A stretch of DNA of 64,000 nt from Trileptium ribeirensis (Eukaryota; Nematoda; Enoplea; Enoplida; Thoracostomopsidae): assembly GCA_030248225.1 (NCBI GenBank), contig JASANE010027748.1, positions 1 through 64,000 of the forward strand, given 5' to 3'. Positions 36,776-48,241 of this stretch are shown one piece after another (the first letter of the stretch is position 1; every line of letters starts with the position of its first letter). The notes under the pieces were generated by a model. The model saw nothing but the letters and a program-made list of their open reading frames with translations. It was not told where the DNA came from and did no database searches. A program made the position numbers and the translations under genes.

Positions 36776-39700
36776 AGCCCGACGTGCGCGGGGTGATTTC
36801 GCACTAAAATTAAATCAAAAACCTACGGTTGAGGTATCCGATCGATCCCAGTTGATTACTGTTTTATAAAGAATAAAATAATTGTGCAATTAATTTGTAG
36901 AGGAATGTGGGACGGATGCGTAGTCGAATCGGCCGGGGACAGGGGGAAGGACTCCACGTTTCATCACAATCGGACTTAACGATCTTGCTAATTAGATGCC
37001 CCAGTGTCGGTTCCGGTGCGCATCCGTGGACGATAGCGTATATATATGTTTGTTATTTGATAAAATGATGTATATAGTGTTTGTGTCCGGGTGTCAGGAT
37101 GGGACGGGGCGTCGTAACAAATCCTCTGCGACAAAAATACGATTTGGGTTTTATAATGGCCTGGGGCTCGCGAGCTTGTCCTGACACGCCGGCGGAAAAA
37201 TGGTACGTATTTTGTACGGTACGGGATAAATGGAATACATAAAACAAGGGATAACCTTTACTTAATATGGAGAAAGGTTCGTTTTTCAAGGGGTGTAAGA
37301 ATTTTGGAATTTTGGGGGGTTTTATAGATTTCAAACCAAAAGTAGGACATTAAACTATTATCAGGGACCTATAAGGCTTCAAAATCACTCGTTCGGGTCA
37401 ACCTAACCCCAATCCGTAAGTACTTATGGACCCCCAATCCAGCGTTTAAACTCTCAAAATTTAAAGCCCTAAATCACCACATCTTAAACCAAAACTTCCT
37501 GATTTTTCGAGCTTTGCACACTAACTATCTTACTGAAAACCGGGGCCACCCGCCCCAGCGGATTTCCACAGGACCTCCATAACTCGGTTGGGACCCAAAA
37601 TTTTCCTATCGTGCACGCATCTAACTGCCTCTAACGGGCCTCCTAAGGGAATTACACTAAATTAAAGGGTCTCTTAAGTTATGATCCCGCCCCCGGCCGC
37701 CTAATTCCTTTCGTTCTCGAAATACAAGCAAAAATAGTAACAAACCTTAACTCAGCAACAGCGCCTGAAGCGCTTATATGTTTCATCGTCTTTGGAACCT
37801 CGCGCCGACCAGCGCAAGGTTTAGGTTGTTTTTCTCTTGGTTGGTCATTTTACCCCGTGGGCAGCTTCTTGGTAGTCGCCACTTGAAGACAATGTAATGT
37901 AGAGCAGGCTTAAGTGGAGAGTTGTTATAAATGTTTGCCGTATTTTATTTAAAGCTTTTGTTTTGGTTATTCAAATATTGATGCTGGCACGACGATCGTT
38001 TATGTATAGTATGTGTAGGGTTTTCACCAGTTTCGAAAAGTTTTTAAAAATTATTCGGGGCATAAAGCAATAAGACATAAGAGATCGGAGAGGGGGGTAG
38101 ACAGACAGTATAAAAGAAGACTGCCCGATTCCCCGATCGGAGCCAGTCGGAGTTTTGCTTTTGAAATTTGGCGATTGTCGCCACGCAGTAGGGTTTTCTG
38201 TTTTGCGCTTACTTTTTCGTTGTGTTTTCGAGCGGGCCGGTGTAGTCTTTCGCCATGCCCCCATGGTGGAAGGCTGCACTGTTTTTATTTCACTCACGCA
38301 AGGGCTGTAGTTGCGGACGCTGGAGTGTCGGAAGGATTCTCCGAGCGCCCGTAAAGACCGGACCCCGATAAAATTAGAAAATTCACGAAAATAATGTAAA
38401 TTTACGCCCGCCCTCGCTTGGACTGGTTCCCCGCTCCTCGGACATTTTCTTTGTTCATGGGTCCGAGGAGTGATCAAAATTTTAGTCTAGGGCAAATCAT
38501 GCTGAGCAAAATTTCTACTCTAAGGCGAAATTTAGTAAGAAAAAAATCGGTTATTCTAAGACAAGTGATGGTGAGTTGCGTATAAAAAGTTCTGCCAAAA
38601 TTTATAGGTGGTAATGAGAGTGACACTGAGGACGTGGCCGTTTGCATCCTCGAGGGACGCGCGTTGTCTCCAGTCGTCTGAAATCGAGCCGTAACGTTGA
38701 ATCCCCATTCGTCCGCTGCTTCTTTCATCTCTGGTTAGTATACGATGCAAACGGCTGCGGACCCGTCCTCGGTAAAACTTTAGGAGGCTCGCTAGCCGAG
38801 TGTAGAATGAAAACAGGGACTGGAGCTGGCGCTGAGCTAAATCGTATTAAATTTTGGTGGGATGTGCGTTTTCTAACCGTGCAACTACGGGGAGAATCCA
38901 CGTCGGCACCTCCTCTCGGAGCCCTGTGGGAACGAGCTTCGAATTAGTCGGATCGTTCGCGGGCCGCTATAGCCTCTGTCGCGAACGCATAAAATTTATC
39001 GACCGACAGCCTTGTTTTCGGTGGGAGTTTTGGTACATAGGGAGCAAAATTTTATAGCGGTTCGTTGGTCAGGCAGTATCTGATAGAAAGGGAGCGCTAC
39101 TGGAATGTCTCCGGGGAGTCGTTTACATTCCCATAAAATAGTGGACTCGAATCAACCGGCTATCGCCTAAGGGTATCGTTTTCAAAATGAGATATAATAT
39201 TCTTATCGGGGTATCTTGCAGGGTACCGGGATTAAATTGTTGCTATATCATGAATGTTGTAAAATAAGTACCGTACGACCCAATTAGGCGTTGTTTATAA
39301 GGTGTGATTAATACAAAAAGGGGCTCAACACTAAACGAGTTGAACCGTGTCCAATTTATTGAAGCAGTTCGGAGCTTTACCTAGTTTTTTGACTTCGGTA
39401 GGAGTTTTCACAAACAGTATCAGCATAACTCTTCAAGGATTTAGAACCAAAGCTAAATTTACGTTATAGCGAGCAAGTCACTCACCACCCCGCGCCCCGT
39501 CGAGCCGATCCGCTAATGTAAGCTCTCCCGCAATCCCCGTTTTCAGGCCCGAGCCGGCAATTCCCTCTGCACCCCGCATTATACCCTCGTTTCGCTCGAG
39601 TCGCATGGAACGCTCCTGCCGCAAATGCTCCCATCGTAACCGTCGCCTTGCGTAACCCGCTTCCCAATATATAACACTAGCAATCATAGGTGAGACATTC

Positions 39701-39965
39701 AAGGGACTGGGGCTTCCGCCTCAGTGCCCCAATGCTATTATAGGTAGTTGTTATTGATAATCAAAAACAGGAACATACACCGTCAAGGCCGTCCTTAGGA
39801 TATACATACGTGGTCATCTTCTAGGCTACAGGTTGAGTCGCGTAGCACACTAGGATTAGAACAGGACAATAACACAAGGGGACATACCAACCAGGAACCT
39901 CGCCAAGGTTACACTAGGACCTGATAACCCCGCTTAGGGGATTAAGTAAATTATGAGGGAAAGGC
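36776..39965. other. more GC-rich, gene-less stretch
   Basis: Base composition changes visibly from here. ORFs such as 37971-38477 (minus, 168 codons) and 38642-38947 (plus) overlap each other's surroundings and have no motif; I do not call them. A perfect 10-bp inverted pair CTCCTCGGAC / GTCCGAGGAG lies at 38434-38443 and 38461-38470. Confidence 0.5.
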
Positions 39966-40193
39966 GAGTCAGCCTTATTACCTGTGAGCAGGCTTAAGGG
40001 TTGACTCTCCCTCGGGGGACCCTCATACTGCTAGACACGTGGGCCAATATAGGGGCCAGGCCGAACACCCTGGTTAACCCGCCGGCAGCCTACTAAGCTA
40101 AGCGGTTCCCTTAGGTCATCGCATAGATCACCGGGGAGTCGTAGAAGCCGGGGTTGTCCGGGCACCACACCCAGAAAAATGGTGGTGCAGCTG
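39966..40193 (+). ncRNA. structured RNA-like element, copy L
   Basis: Three helices in order. (1) GAGTCAGCC (39966) pairs with GGTTGACTC (39999-40007) around a small hairpin CCTG-TGAG-CAGG (39981-39992). (2) CCAGG-CCGAACAC-CCTGG (40056-40073). (3) GCACCAC (40162-40168) pairs with GTGGTGC (40182-40188). Conserved unpaired words shared with copy R are CTAGACACGTG (40031-40041), CTACTAAGCT (40090-40099), AGCCGGGGT (40146-40154) and TGCAGCTG (40186-40193). Stems differ from copy R but remain paired. No match to tRNA, 5S, U snRNA, SRP, RNase P, hammerhead or group I cores that I can recognise. Strand is inferred only from the conserved-loop arrangement. Confidence 0.6.
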
Positions 40194-40617
40194 GGATCCC
40201 TTAAGGCCAGAACTGGTCCTAGTACATAAATTTAGTGGGGGCCACTCCGTGAGGCGTCAATAAATTTTGGGGACGAAAGAATTTTCCTTTTAGTACATAG
40301 CTGTTGGACCTCTCGCACGTCTTTAACATATTGGTGATTGTGCAAGCTTATAGGTCAAAACGTTAGATTATAGTAAAACTGGTAGATAAATTAATTGGTA
40401 CCACCGTGTGCACAGTACTGTATCCTACAGTGTACATTGCAGCATCGTTGTATGTGTCTCACGTATTGGTAACTGATGTGAAAAGTAGGCTCATGTGACT
40501 ACGCGGACTGATTTAGACAGTGACACTTTATCGTATGAATTGAACATAGTTTGTACAACTAGGGCCGAACGTCCGGTTACTCTTTGAGTACGCAGTAAAT
40601 CTTTCAGTCTATATGTA
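40194..40617. other. gene-less stretch
   Basis: Nothing recognised. Confidence 0.4.
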
Positions 40618-40638
40618 ACAGGGCCGCTTCGGCCCTGT
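40618..40638. other. perfect 9-bp hairpin
   Basis: ACAGGGCCG, loop CTT, CGGCCCTGT. GC-rich and very stable. It lies 56 bp before the 33-bp array. Confidence 0.85.
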
Positions 40639-40694
40639 CACGAGCATTTCATGACTTTTGCACCCAAAATTGTAGTGGAACGCGTTGGCACGTG

Positions 40695-41110
40695 ACAGTT
40701 TGTATAAAAATGTTGTATCATAAAAAAATGTTTGTATAAAAATACCGTATCATTGAACAGTTTGTATAAAATGAATGCCGTATCATTGAACAGTTTGTAT
40801 AAAAATACCGTATCATTGAACAGTTCGTATAAAATGAATGCCGTATCATTGAACAGTTTGTATAAAATGAATGCCGTATCATTGAACAGTTTGTATAAAA
40901 CGAATGCCGTATCATTGAACAGTTTGTATAAAATGAATGCCGTATCATTGAACAGTTTGTATAAAATGAATGCCGTATCATCGAACAGTTTGTATAAAAT
41001 GAATGCTGTATCATTGCACAGTTTGTATGAAATGCCGTATTATTGTACAGTTTGTATGAAACACCGTATCATTGCGCAGTTTGTATAAAATGCCGTAGCA
41101 TTGAACCGTC
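40695..41110. repeat. 33/30-bp minisatellite, about 13 copies
   Basis: Units GAACAGTTTGTATAAAATGAATGCCGTATCATT (33 bp) and a 30-bp variant lacking ATGA. Because unit lengths are multiples of three, both strands are open over the core (plus 40732-41088, minus 40718-41014). The last units are more diverged. The ORFs read only the repeat. Confidence 0.95.
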
Positions 41111-42535
41111 TCGTGTAACATGCTGTGTTTCGTTGTTGTAACTGACTATTTTGACCGGGACGAGTGTTACGATCCGACCAGATTATGAGGAAATGAGCCG
41201 CCTCAACCGACCTGTGAGACTGAAAACGGAGACACACACCGACGAGACTGGAAGATTGGTCGAAAACCCTATGTGCTATAGGTTGACGGTTACGACCGTC
41301 CGGGGATAGGAGGCCCCTGGCTATACGTTCAGGAAAACACGTTTGTTAAGACTGAGATCAAAAATATTAAATTTACTTGGTTTTAACGATAGACTAAGTA
41401 ATGGTTACGGAAAACAACAAGTCGCAACACGCGGAAAGCATAATATTGGTAGCCTTCGCGAGTAAAAGGGACGCCGGATGACGGGTTAATTTGATGGCCC
41501 GCCACCGACTATGGTACCATGACCCGGAAAATAACCGGAGCAGACTGGTAGAACACTTTGGGGAATTGTGAGGGGACATCCAAAACCGCGCCGGACACCG
41601 CCAGAACTTCGTTTGTAATGTGTGGAGACAATCACTACTTACGCTAGGTGGGATTGTCAACGTGGAATCCGGACTGTTAGCTTCCATATATTTAGGATAT
41701 ACCATATATAAAAGTATGTAAATGCATCTATTCGTGTGTGTGTTGTGGACAACTCTTTTGGGTAAAACCGCTTCGTTCCTGTAGCCCATTGTAGGTTGCA
41801 ATTAATACAAGCCCCCACTTTCAGACATCCTCGTTGCCCTATCCCGCGTTCGAACCGGTGCATGCGACCCCTCGTTTTGTTCATCGTGACTAATTGAACC
41901 CAACGATATGTGCCGGACCTCCGTCCGAGTCCCTGTTGACCCGCGGTAGCCCCGCAAAGGTGCCTAGAAAGCTGTTATCAATAGCTGATGGGCACCGATA
42001 AATCGAGATTTTTCGCTCCACTCTAAAATGGGCGAACCGCCCCTCAGTGGATTCGTCTCGATGAGATAATTCCAAAAATACCCGGCGGGTCTCGATCCGC
42101 CGCCCCGTTAACCCGCACGACCAACAAACGCGCCCCCACCGTAGCCATCACTCTCTCTAATCGCCGCGATTTTAGTACCGTTCTTACTCCTGCCGCCCCA
42201 GCAGCAATATCACCCCTCGTTTAAATCGCCGTTGGACGGCGAGTCTAACGATACCCGGCGAGCGTCGTTCCGCCCAACCTTTGACGCAGGAGAGCCCGCT
42301 AAAGCTCCCCATACTAATACACAGAGGAACCCATAAGTGGGTTCCGACCCGTTACTACGCCCTTCCCCCTCGTGTTTGGCATCAATCGACCCCGTTTTCC
42401 GTCCTGGGACCGAATCTGACCCCAGCCCCTCGAAAATCCCACTGGATTCCCCTTGTCCCGCCACCCTTCCCGCGCCCTTCCGTTGTCTTCTCGTGTCCTC
42501 GGTGTCCTTTCGCTTTTTGTCCTCGTTCTCTCTCT
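41111..42535. other. gene-less stretch
   Basis: Short ORFs only. Isolated B-box-like words (minus strand near 41848-41858 and 42087-42105) lack an A-box at the right distance. Confidence 0.45.
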
Positions 42536-42639
42536 AACCGACGTTTCTGGTCGGTTTCCTTCTTTGTCGTCGTTGTTGTTGTTGTGTTTGATATGTCGTG
42601 TGTGTGTATTTATCCTGAGCGACCTTTCTGTCGCTCAGG
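42536..42639. other. two strong hairpins
   Basis: AACCGAC-GTTTCTG-GTCGGTT (42536-42556) and CCTGAGCGAC-CTTTCT-GTCGCTCAGG (42614-42639), both perfect, separated by a (GTT)n/(TG)n stretch. Confidence 0.85.
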
Positions 42640-42745
42640 ACGCCAATGTGTCTACTGTGTGTAGTATATATGTGTGTGTCTGTGTGTATATGTGTTTATA
42701 TATCTATATGTATATATATATATTATATACATGTAAGAACTGTAT
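42640..42745. repeat. TG/TA microsatellite region
   Basis: Mixed (TG)n and (TA)n with TATATGTATATATATATATTATATACATG. The plus ORFs over it are low complexity. Confidence 0.85.
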
Positions 42746-43402
42746 ACATATATATGAGGACATGAAAAAACGGACGAACAAGGACACCACATACTAAAAT
42801 TTATTAAATTGTAGAGTTTTACGGACGAACGAAGTATGGACGAATAGGACGAACGGGGGCGACTTTAGGGCCCTCCCACGGACCCTAGGAACCCTGGAAT
42901 AGGACGCCTGACAAACTAGGAATAGGAAGGGATTCGCCCCGTCTCTGGCCTTGAGACGGGCACGTTCCCGCCGTTGGTTCCCCCCCGGCGCGACTTTGAA
43001 GCAGACATACTCGCATGAAAATTAGAAATTAGCTTGATTTTTCTTGACGTTCTAAGGTGTCCTCGCGAGTTAGGGTCACATTCCTAATTCAAATTAGCTT
43101 AATTAGGAGGGCGGCAAGTCGAAAACCACAAAGGCCGAGTTGATGTTTGCCGACTCGGATGGGCTGGGAAGAGTAAATAGTCCGAATTTCGAGCAGATTG
43201 TCACGCTAATTGGGGTTGAAGAAGGAAATTGCGTGACCCGAAAGTATCTGCAATAGTTTAAGTTAAGCTGGGACCGGAAGCAGTTCAAATCTTGTTAGTT
43301 TAGGATCCAATTTCGCTGGACATCCGGCGATGAGGACGGGAAGTAGGGACTAAAAAATCTACTTTTCTTGGGAAAATTCGGACAAAAATCACAGATGGTC
43401 AA
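42746..43402. other. gene-less stretch with hairpin
   Basis: Holds a perfect 8-bp hairpin CCCGTCTC-TGGCCTT-GAGACGGG at 42938-42960. Otherwise nothing recognised. Confidence 0.5.
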
Positions 43403-43459
43403 CTTCCGAGTACTCGGAAGATTCAAACTTAAAGTCGGCAAATTTAATTGAAGCCGACT
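43403..43459. other. 18-bp perfect palindrome followed by a hairpin
   Basis: CTTCCGAGTACTCGGAAG (43403-43420) is its own reverse complement. It is followed by AGTCGGC (43433-43439) and GCCGACT (43453-43459) with a 13-nt loop. Confidence 0.9.
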
Positions 43460-44377
43460 CTCTTTAAGGACATCAACGGTTTACGGTAGCCGTCAAGATT
43501 CGATTTTCCGGAAGTGTCCCCAATTGGACACTGGACAGAAAACCCAAAAAAGAAATCGCGAACGATTGGACGGCGACAAAATCGCCATCGTAACATACAG
43601 GCGAAAATTTCGAGGTTACGACCAACGCGTCGAATCTTGGAATCAGTTGGACTTCGACAGCGCGGAGTTCCGTCGACTTTACTGACCGGCTCCGACGCAC
43701 TGTTTTATTGTGTTTAGTTTTCCTGCAGCTTGGACTTTCTCGTTTTTCGTTTCGCTTCGGATTTACTCGATGGACGAAAGATTTCCGCGCAGGTATGCAC
43801 CTCGCGAAGGGGGTTCAGCTGGTGCTGCCCCAGGGATAGACAACCGTAAGTGTGAGGAAGGTCTAGTGACAACAGGGGTTTATTTTCCCTGTTAATTGAA
43901 GAGTAACAGACTATTCGTTTAGCTTCCCCTGAGTGTAGCGCACCCTTCGTACTTAGACAGAAATACTCTCGTTCAGGTTCTAGCGCCTGGTTCCCCCGAG
44001 ATGCTACTCACATCCCATTTCTGGAATCAATCATTAATATCGAGTTCCGACGCAGGAGACGTTAGGCGATTCGGGATGTACCCGTATAGAGTGCAGTGAG
44101 GACTGGTCAAACTAAGGCGAAGTCTTTCTGATTCCCCGTGGTCTTAGGTAAGGCACAACAAAATGGACGCCTCACGTCCAGACTTTACATGACTTGCTTC
44201 TTTTGAGTTAGGATCAACGAATTTTCCTGAGCCGACCACGGTAAAATTTCTTGAACGTGCATACCACGAAATAAGGACTTGTTCGATGATTTGTTTTGAT
44301 GGTTTTCCAAATTTGCAGCTTAGTGGACTGTTCAATGCTCATGCCGTGTTTGGGCTTGGACAGAAATGCAGATTAGG
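43460..44377. other. gene-less stretch
   Basis: Short ORFs of at most 75 codons on both strands, none with a motif. Confidence 0.4.
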
Positions 44378-44414
44378 GACGGAGGACTAGCCTCCGTCGG
44401 GTTTTAGGAAACCC
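44378..44414. other. two back-to-back perfect hairpins
   Basis: GACGGAGG-ACTAG-CCTCCGTC (44378-44398), then without any gap GGGTTT-TAGG-AAACCC (44399-44414). Confidence 0.9.
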
Positions 44415-44812
44415 TCAAAATTTCACTTTACTCGTAAGTTAAGAAAATTTGGGAATACAAAAGACAGATCAAATTCTATGTATTATCATATGAGCTTAAG
44501 GTGTTTGCTACCTACGCTGAACAATGCTTAAAGATTGTCTCAGTTTGATTGTTTGACACCAACCCTAACGCATTTTCACAAATCTAGCTGATATCTTACC
44601 TAGGTACAAGTTTCATTGTGACGACTGACCGAATCAACGGTAGATGACCCTCTGGACCCCCGGCTTGTTTAAAGATGCGCTGGAGGCGCAACCCCCAGCT
44701 GAAAAAAATCCGCCGACTTCGATCTGTGACGATGGTGCATTGTTTAATTGTGATACCCCAGTTCTGACTCCAAATAACTATGGGGCTAAAACAATTAGAT
44801 TTACTGGTGTTC

Positions 44813-44851
44813 ACCATTGCACTACGCAATGGTCTTCTCTCGAGACCATTG
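44813..44851. other. overlapping, mutually exclusive hairpins
   Basis: ACCATTGC (44813-44820) can pair with GCAATGGT (44826-44833). The overlapping CAATGGTC (44827-44834) can instead pair with GACCATTG (44844-44851). Both helices are perfect over 8 bp. Confidence 0.85.
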
Positions 44852-45159
44852 TCTAAAAGAACTAGGATTAAGGCTCGCCCTCTGAGCCATCGTTAGAAAC
44901 CGCCGTTGCGGGAGAAACACATTGTGTCCCCGACTTCAAACAAAATTTTATGACTTTCTAAAAATAAAGAAAACTCACCTCCTTTCGCCATTTCGGCCCC
45001 AAACTGGGCGAGTGCAAAACCCCTTTTTCTTGTTGGAGCGAGTCGATCGCTGAGTTTCACCAGGTTTCACTGAAAGTGCCCGTTAGGCTATGTACTATGT
45101 ATGCCCAGTTTCACTTTTCTACAGTTCCAGTACCAGCCAGTTACATTTTCCTCTTTCGT
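44852..45159. other. gene-less stretch
   Basis: Nothing recognised. Confidence 0.4.
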
Positions 45160-45237
45160 GAGTTGATCCTGCACGGAGAATTTAGGTCCGCTGCAGTTTC
45201 ACATGTCTTAACCATTCAGCCATAGGAGTACATCGAC
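45160..45237 (-). mobile_element. possible SINE head with tRNA-Ser/Leu-like A-box
   Basis: On the minus strand TATGGCTGAATGGTTAAGAC (A-box typical of tRNA-Ser/Leu) is followed about 50 bp later by GCAGGATCAACTC, a degenerate B-box at the distance expected for a long-variable-arm tRNA. The acceptor stem is not closed. Confidence 0.45.
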
Positions 45238-45263
45238 TTTTAATATTAAGTCGGTAATAATTC

Positions 45264-45484
45264 AACTGCGTTACAATGCAGTTGAGACACTGCAACATTG
45301 CAGTGAAATAGGAAAGATAGGCGTTAGAGAGAGGCAATAGACAAACAACCGAAGAACAAAACCAAAGACACAAATGCGTCCAGGGCCGATCGCCCATGGC
45401 CCGATTAGTGTAAACGACCCCAATAGGTAGGAAATAAGGCCACATTACTCTTCAGCTAGGTGCGTTCCGCCCGAAAGACGCACC
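45264..45484. other. three short perfect hairpins
   Basis: AACTGC / GCAGTT (45264-45283), CACTGCA-ACAT-TGCAGTG (45288-45305) and GGTGCGT / ACGCACC with a 12-nt loop (45459-45484). No gene in between. Confidence 0.8.
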
Positions 45485-46611
45485 ATTCCGTGTAGCACCA
45501 TGACCGCATCCCGTCGGCATACACCTAAGAAAAGAATCCAGTTCTCCCCTACGTTTGCTTCCAGAGCTCATCTTTCGGTCAGTCATACACTATTAGGTGG
45601 GTAAGGATGTCAAACGCAATAGAGCGCACCTAGGCATATGCACCTATGTGAATGTATTTTGAGGACAAATTTCCAGGCACCCCTTGTAATCAATTAGAGT
45701 CGGCATCGCCCCACGCAGCGTTCAAGCATTGTTAGCGAGCTCACGCCGTTAGCCCTGACCACCGTTTTTCTTCTGCCCCGCCTTATTATTCGTCGCCCAG
45801 AGCGACTCGCATTAAGGAACGATTTCTGAAGCACACTAGGGCCCCTACTTATCGCGCCGCATAGCTGATTAATTCGCCAACGTTGAGCTGAAGCAGGGAT
45901 AACCGCCCCTAGACCGCAGTAGGCGGATATCTGCACGCTCCTCCCCAATTCTTTTAGCGACCCGCGACATTGTATTAAACCGAAGCCACCATAGAGAGAT
46001 ACGACTAGGCTTTCCCGGAGCGCTTTACTCGTACCGCCCCGTTATAGTTTAGGAACCCTCGTCCCCTTAATAACAGTTGATCTTTGTAAATAAACGTTAT
46101 ATCTTGAAATACCGAGTACCGCCTTACTTGTTGCCGAGACGATAGGGAGTTTTCCTTTTCTGGTTTGTCCGCGTGGACGAGCAGGTCCTGTTCGCCTTGG
46201 CTTGTGTGCGAGAATGTCGCAAGCCCTAACGAGCATGGCCTTCTATCTAATTTATTTCATGGTTTACTGGAATTTAGGAGTAAAATCTGAGAAACACAAT
46301 CGAAAAAGTTACCTCGTCCCCAGCGATAATTTGAAAAGTTCAGTAGGGAATTTTGAATACTATCATCGAAATAGAGTTTATTGAAAAGCGCAGGCCACGC
46401 CATTGATAATCCGACATTAAACACTCAGGGCTCGTCGGAACCCTGTGGGGGCCACATAGGTCAATGCTCTAACACGGAGCATACCGCGATTTTAGTCAGG
46501 TAACTCATCTTGAGCTTCAAATTTGTAGGAACACTCGCACATTTTGCTTCCACTCTCCTCTCACTAAAATAGAATTAAACAACTTCCGATGAGTCTAAGA
46601 TAGGGAATAGC
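45485..46611. other. gene-less stretch
   Basis: ORFs up to 84 codons, no motif. Confidence 0.4.
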
Positions 46612-46876
46612 GGCTAGGCTCCATGACCTGTGAGCAGGTGTCGGTGCTAGCCTCCCTGGGGGACCTCAGAAATCATACCCGATACTAGACACGTGCGCAA
46701 CCTTTCGGGCGGGGTCCGAACACACCCCGTGAAGCGCGCCTGCGGCCTGCTAAGCTGCGTAGCTTCTTGGGTCTGACCAAGAATAGGTTCAAAATTTTGT
46801 AATCACGGTCCATCCTTGAGGTTACGATAGCCGGGGTCGTATGGGCATGGTGTTAGGAAATTGCGCCATGCAGCTG
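46612..46876 (+). ncRNA. structured RNA-like element, copy R
   Basis: Same order of parts as copy L. (1) GGCTAG (46612) pairs with CTAGCC (46647-46652) around ACCTG-TGAG-CAGGT (46626-46639). (2) CGGGGT-CCGAACAC-ACCCCG (46710-46729). (3) GCATGG (46845-46850) pairs with CCATGC (46866-46871). Shared single-stranded words: CTAGACACGTG (46685-46695), CTGCTAAGCT (46747-46756), AGCCGGGGT (46829-46837), TGCAGCTG (46869-46876). All three helices have different base pairs from copy L yet still close, while the loops TGAG and CCGAACAC are identical. It lies 1.37 kb upstream of gag. Confidence 0.6.
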
Positions 46877-48241
46877 CGTCGCCGGTTATTACATATATTT
46901 GTCCTCTGTATCATGTAAACTGAATTAGGACAGGGATGTCCGAACATAGTTTTAACGCGTCGTCCGAACTGAAGGTGATTATTGGATAATGGAACATTCG
47001 ATCATATCGGCTGGCAGCGTTTGTGCGGTATTACATGTTGTTGATTGGGAAATGCCATTTTAGGTGATCTATCAAATTTACGAAGCGGCGTCGTAACAAT
47101 TGTAGTAAATATCGTTTATATTGACTGTTTGCTTTTATCAGTGTCGACAGAGTACCATCATTTGGAACCGCTATCATCGGGCGTCAGGCATTGTTTAACA
47201 ACTGGACTTGTTGCGGCGGAAGTAGCGGTACCACCTATTACCGACTGGCTGGTTTTACACCGAATCGGCGTCAATTTAACGACCGCGACACCGTAAAAAG
47301 CCACTTGGTTCAGCTCCGACAGGACTACGTAACCTCGTTTGGTGTAGCATTCCTAAGCTTGCTTCGACTCGCATTCTCCAACGACTCCAACGACCAAACG
47401 ACCAGGCGACCGATTTTCGTCAGACGATACTCGAGTTACCGCCTCGTTCGTTGCCAAGCCGGTGTGAATCGAATAATTTCAAATTGGACGAGTGGAGTCG
47501 AATTGGCGCGGACAATATTTGGCACTTTCCGAACATTTTGAACAATGGTCAGTGTATAAAGTTTATTATATACTTGAATATCTGGTAATATTTTTTGTCA
47601 TTTTGATTTAGTTAGTATATAGTCGTGCTTATAGTGCTCGCCGACACTTAATATAATTGAGAGTTGTGTGGAACTAGTAATTCATTGCTGTACTTATCGC
47701 ACGTACCTCCAAACTAAAAGTCACACAGGCGTCTAACCAATTTTCTTACTTCCGACGAGTTTATGCCTAAATGGTTGTTTAACCGGGAACGACTTCATAG
47801 TGTTGGTTTGAAAAAATTTAGGCCTACTGGACATAAGCGTTCTGACTGTCCCTGGATTGGTTTTACAGGGAACAATTAATTAGAAGTAAGCGCTCGAACG
47901 TTCCAAAGAGACATTGCGATTGGCAGGAAAGAGGGTTGTATCCGATAGGTGCAAGCGTAAGTAACATAGTATATCAGAGTGAAGTGGCAATCCCGCATAA
48001 CGGCGAATAGGTGATAAGGTTTGTTACTAGCAAATAGCGAACAAGATAAAGCGAAGGAAAAGTTTACACCACCAGTCACATACTTAAGGAATAGGCACAC
48101 AAGTTTACTTGACAGTAGAAATTCCGCCATAAAGTAAACACATATATCATACATTTAGCCTCCGTGCTCGGGTCAGGTCTGAACCACGGACGCCCTACAG
48201 CTCAAAACAAATAGGGATCATTAGTAATTCGGAATTCAAAA
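46877..48241. other. probable leader/LTR region of the Gypsy element
   Basis: Plus ORFs at 47045-47296 and 47191-47541 have no motif. A long terminal repeat and primer-binding site would be expected somewhere here, but no matching copy downstream lies inside the window and I cannot place a tRNA-complementary site with confidence. Confidence 0.35.

Noticed and set aside
37971..38477. 168-codon minus ORF as a gene
   Set aside because: No domain, basic low-quality composition, overlaps a hairpin-dense non-coding stretch, no supporting signals.
39966..40193. Group I intron, RNase P or 5S rRNA identity of the structured element
   Set aside because: CTAGACACGTG, CCGAACAC and GCTAAGC resemble fragments of those RNAs, but the remaining core elements and the order do not fit.
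40718..41088. Repeat proteins on both strands
   Set aside because: Both follow from a minisatellite with unit lengths divisible by three; no leader, domain or gene context.
41848..42105. tRNA genes on the minus strand (B-box-like words near 41850 and 42090)
   Set aside because: T-arm-like words are present but no A-box at the right distance and no cloverleaf.
39966..46876. Copies L and R as the two LTRs of one retroelement
   Set aside because: They are too diverged for paired LTRs, the change is concentrated in compensating stem positions, and the DNA between has no gag or pol.
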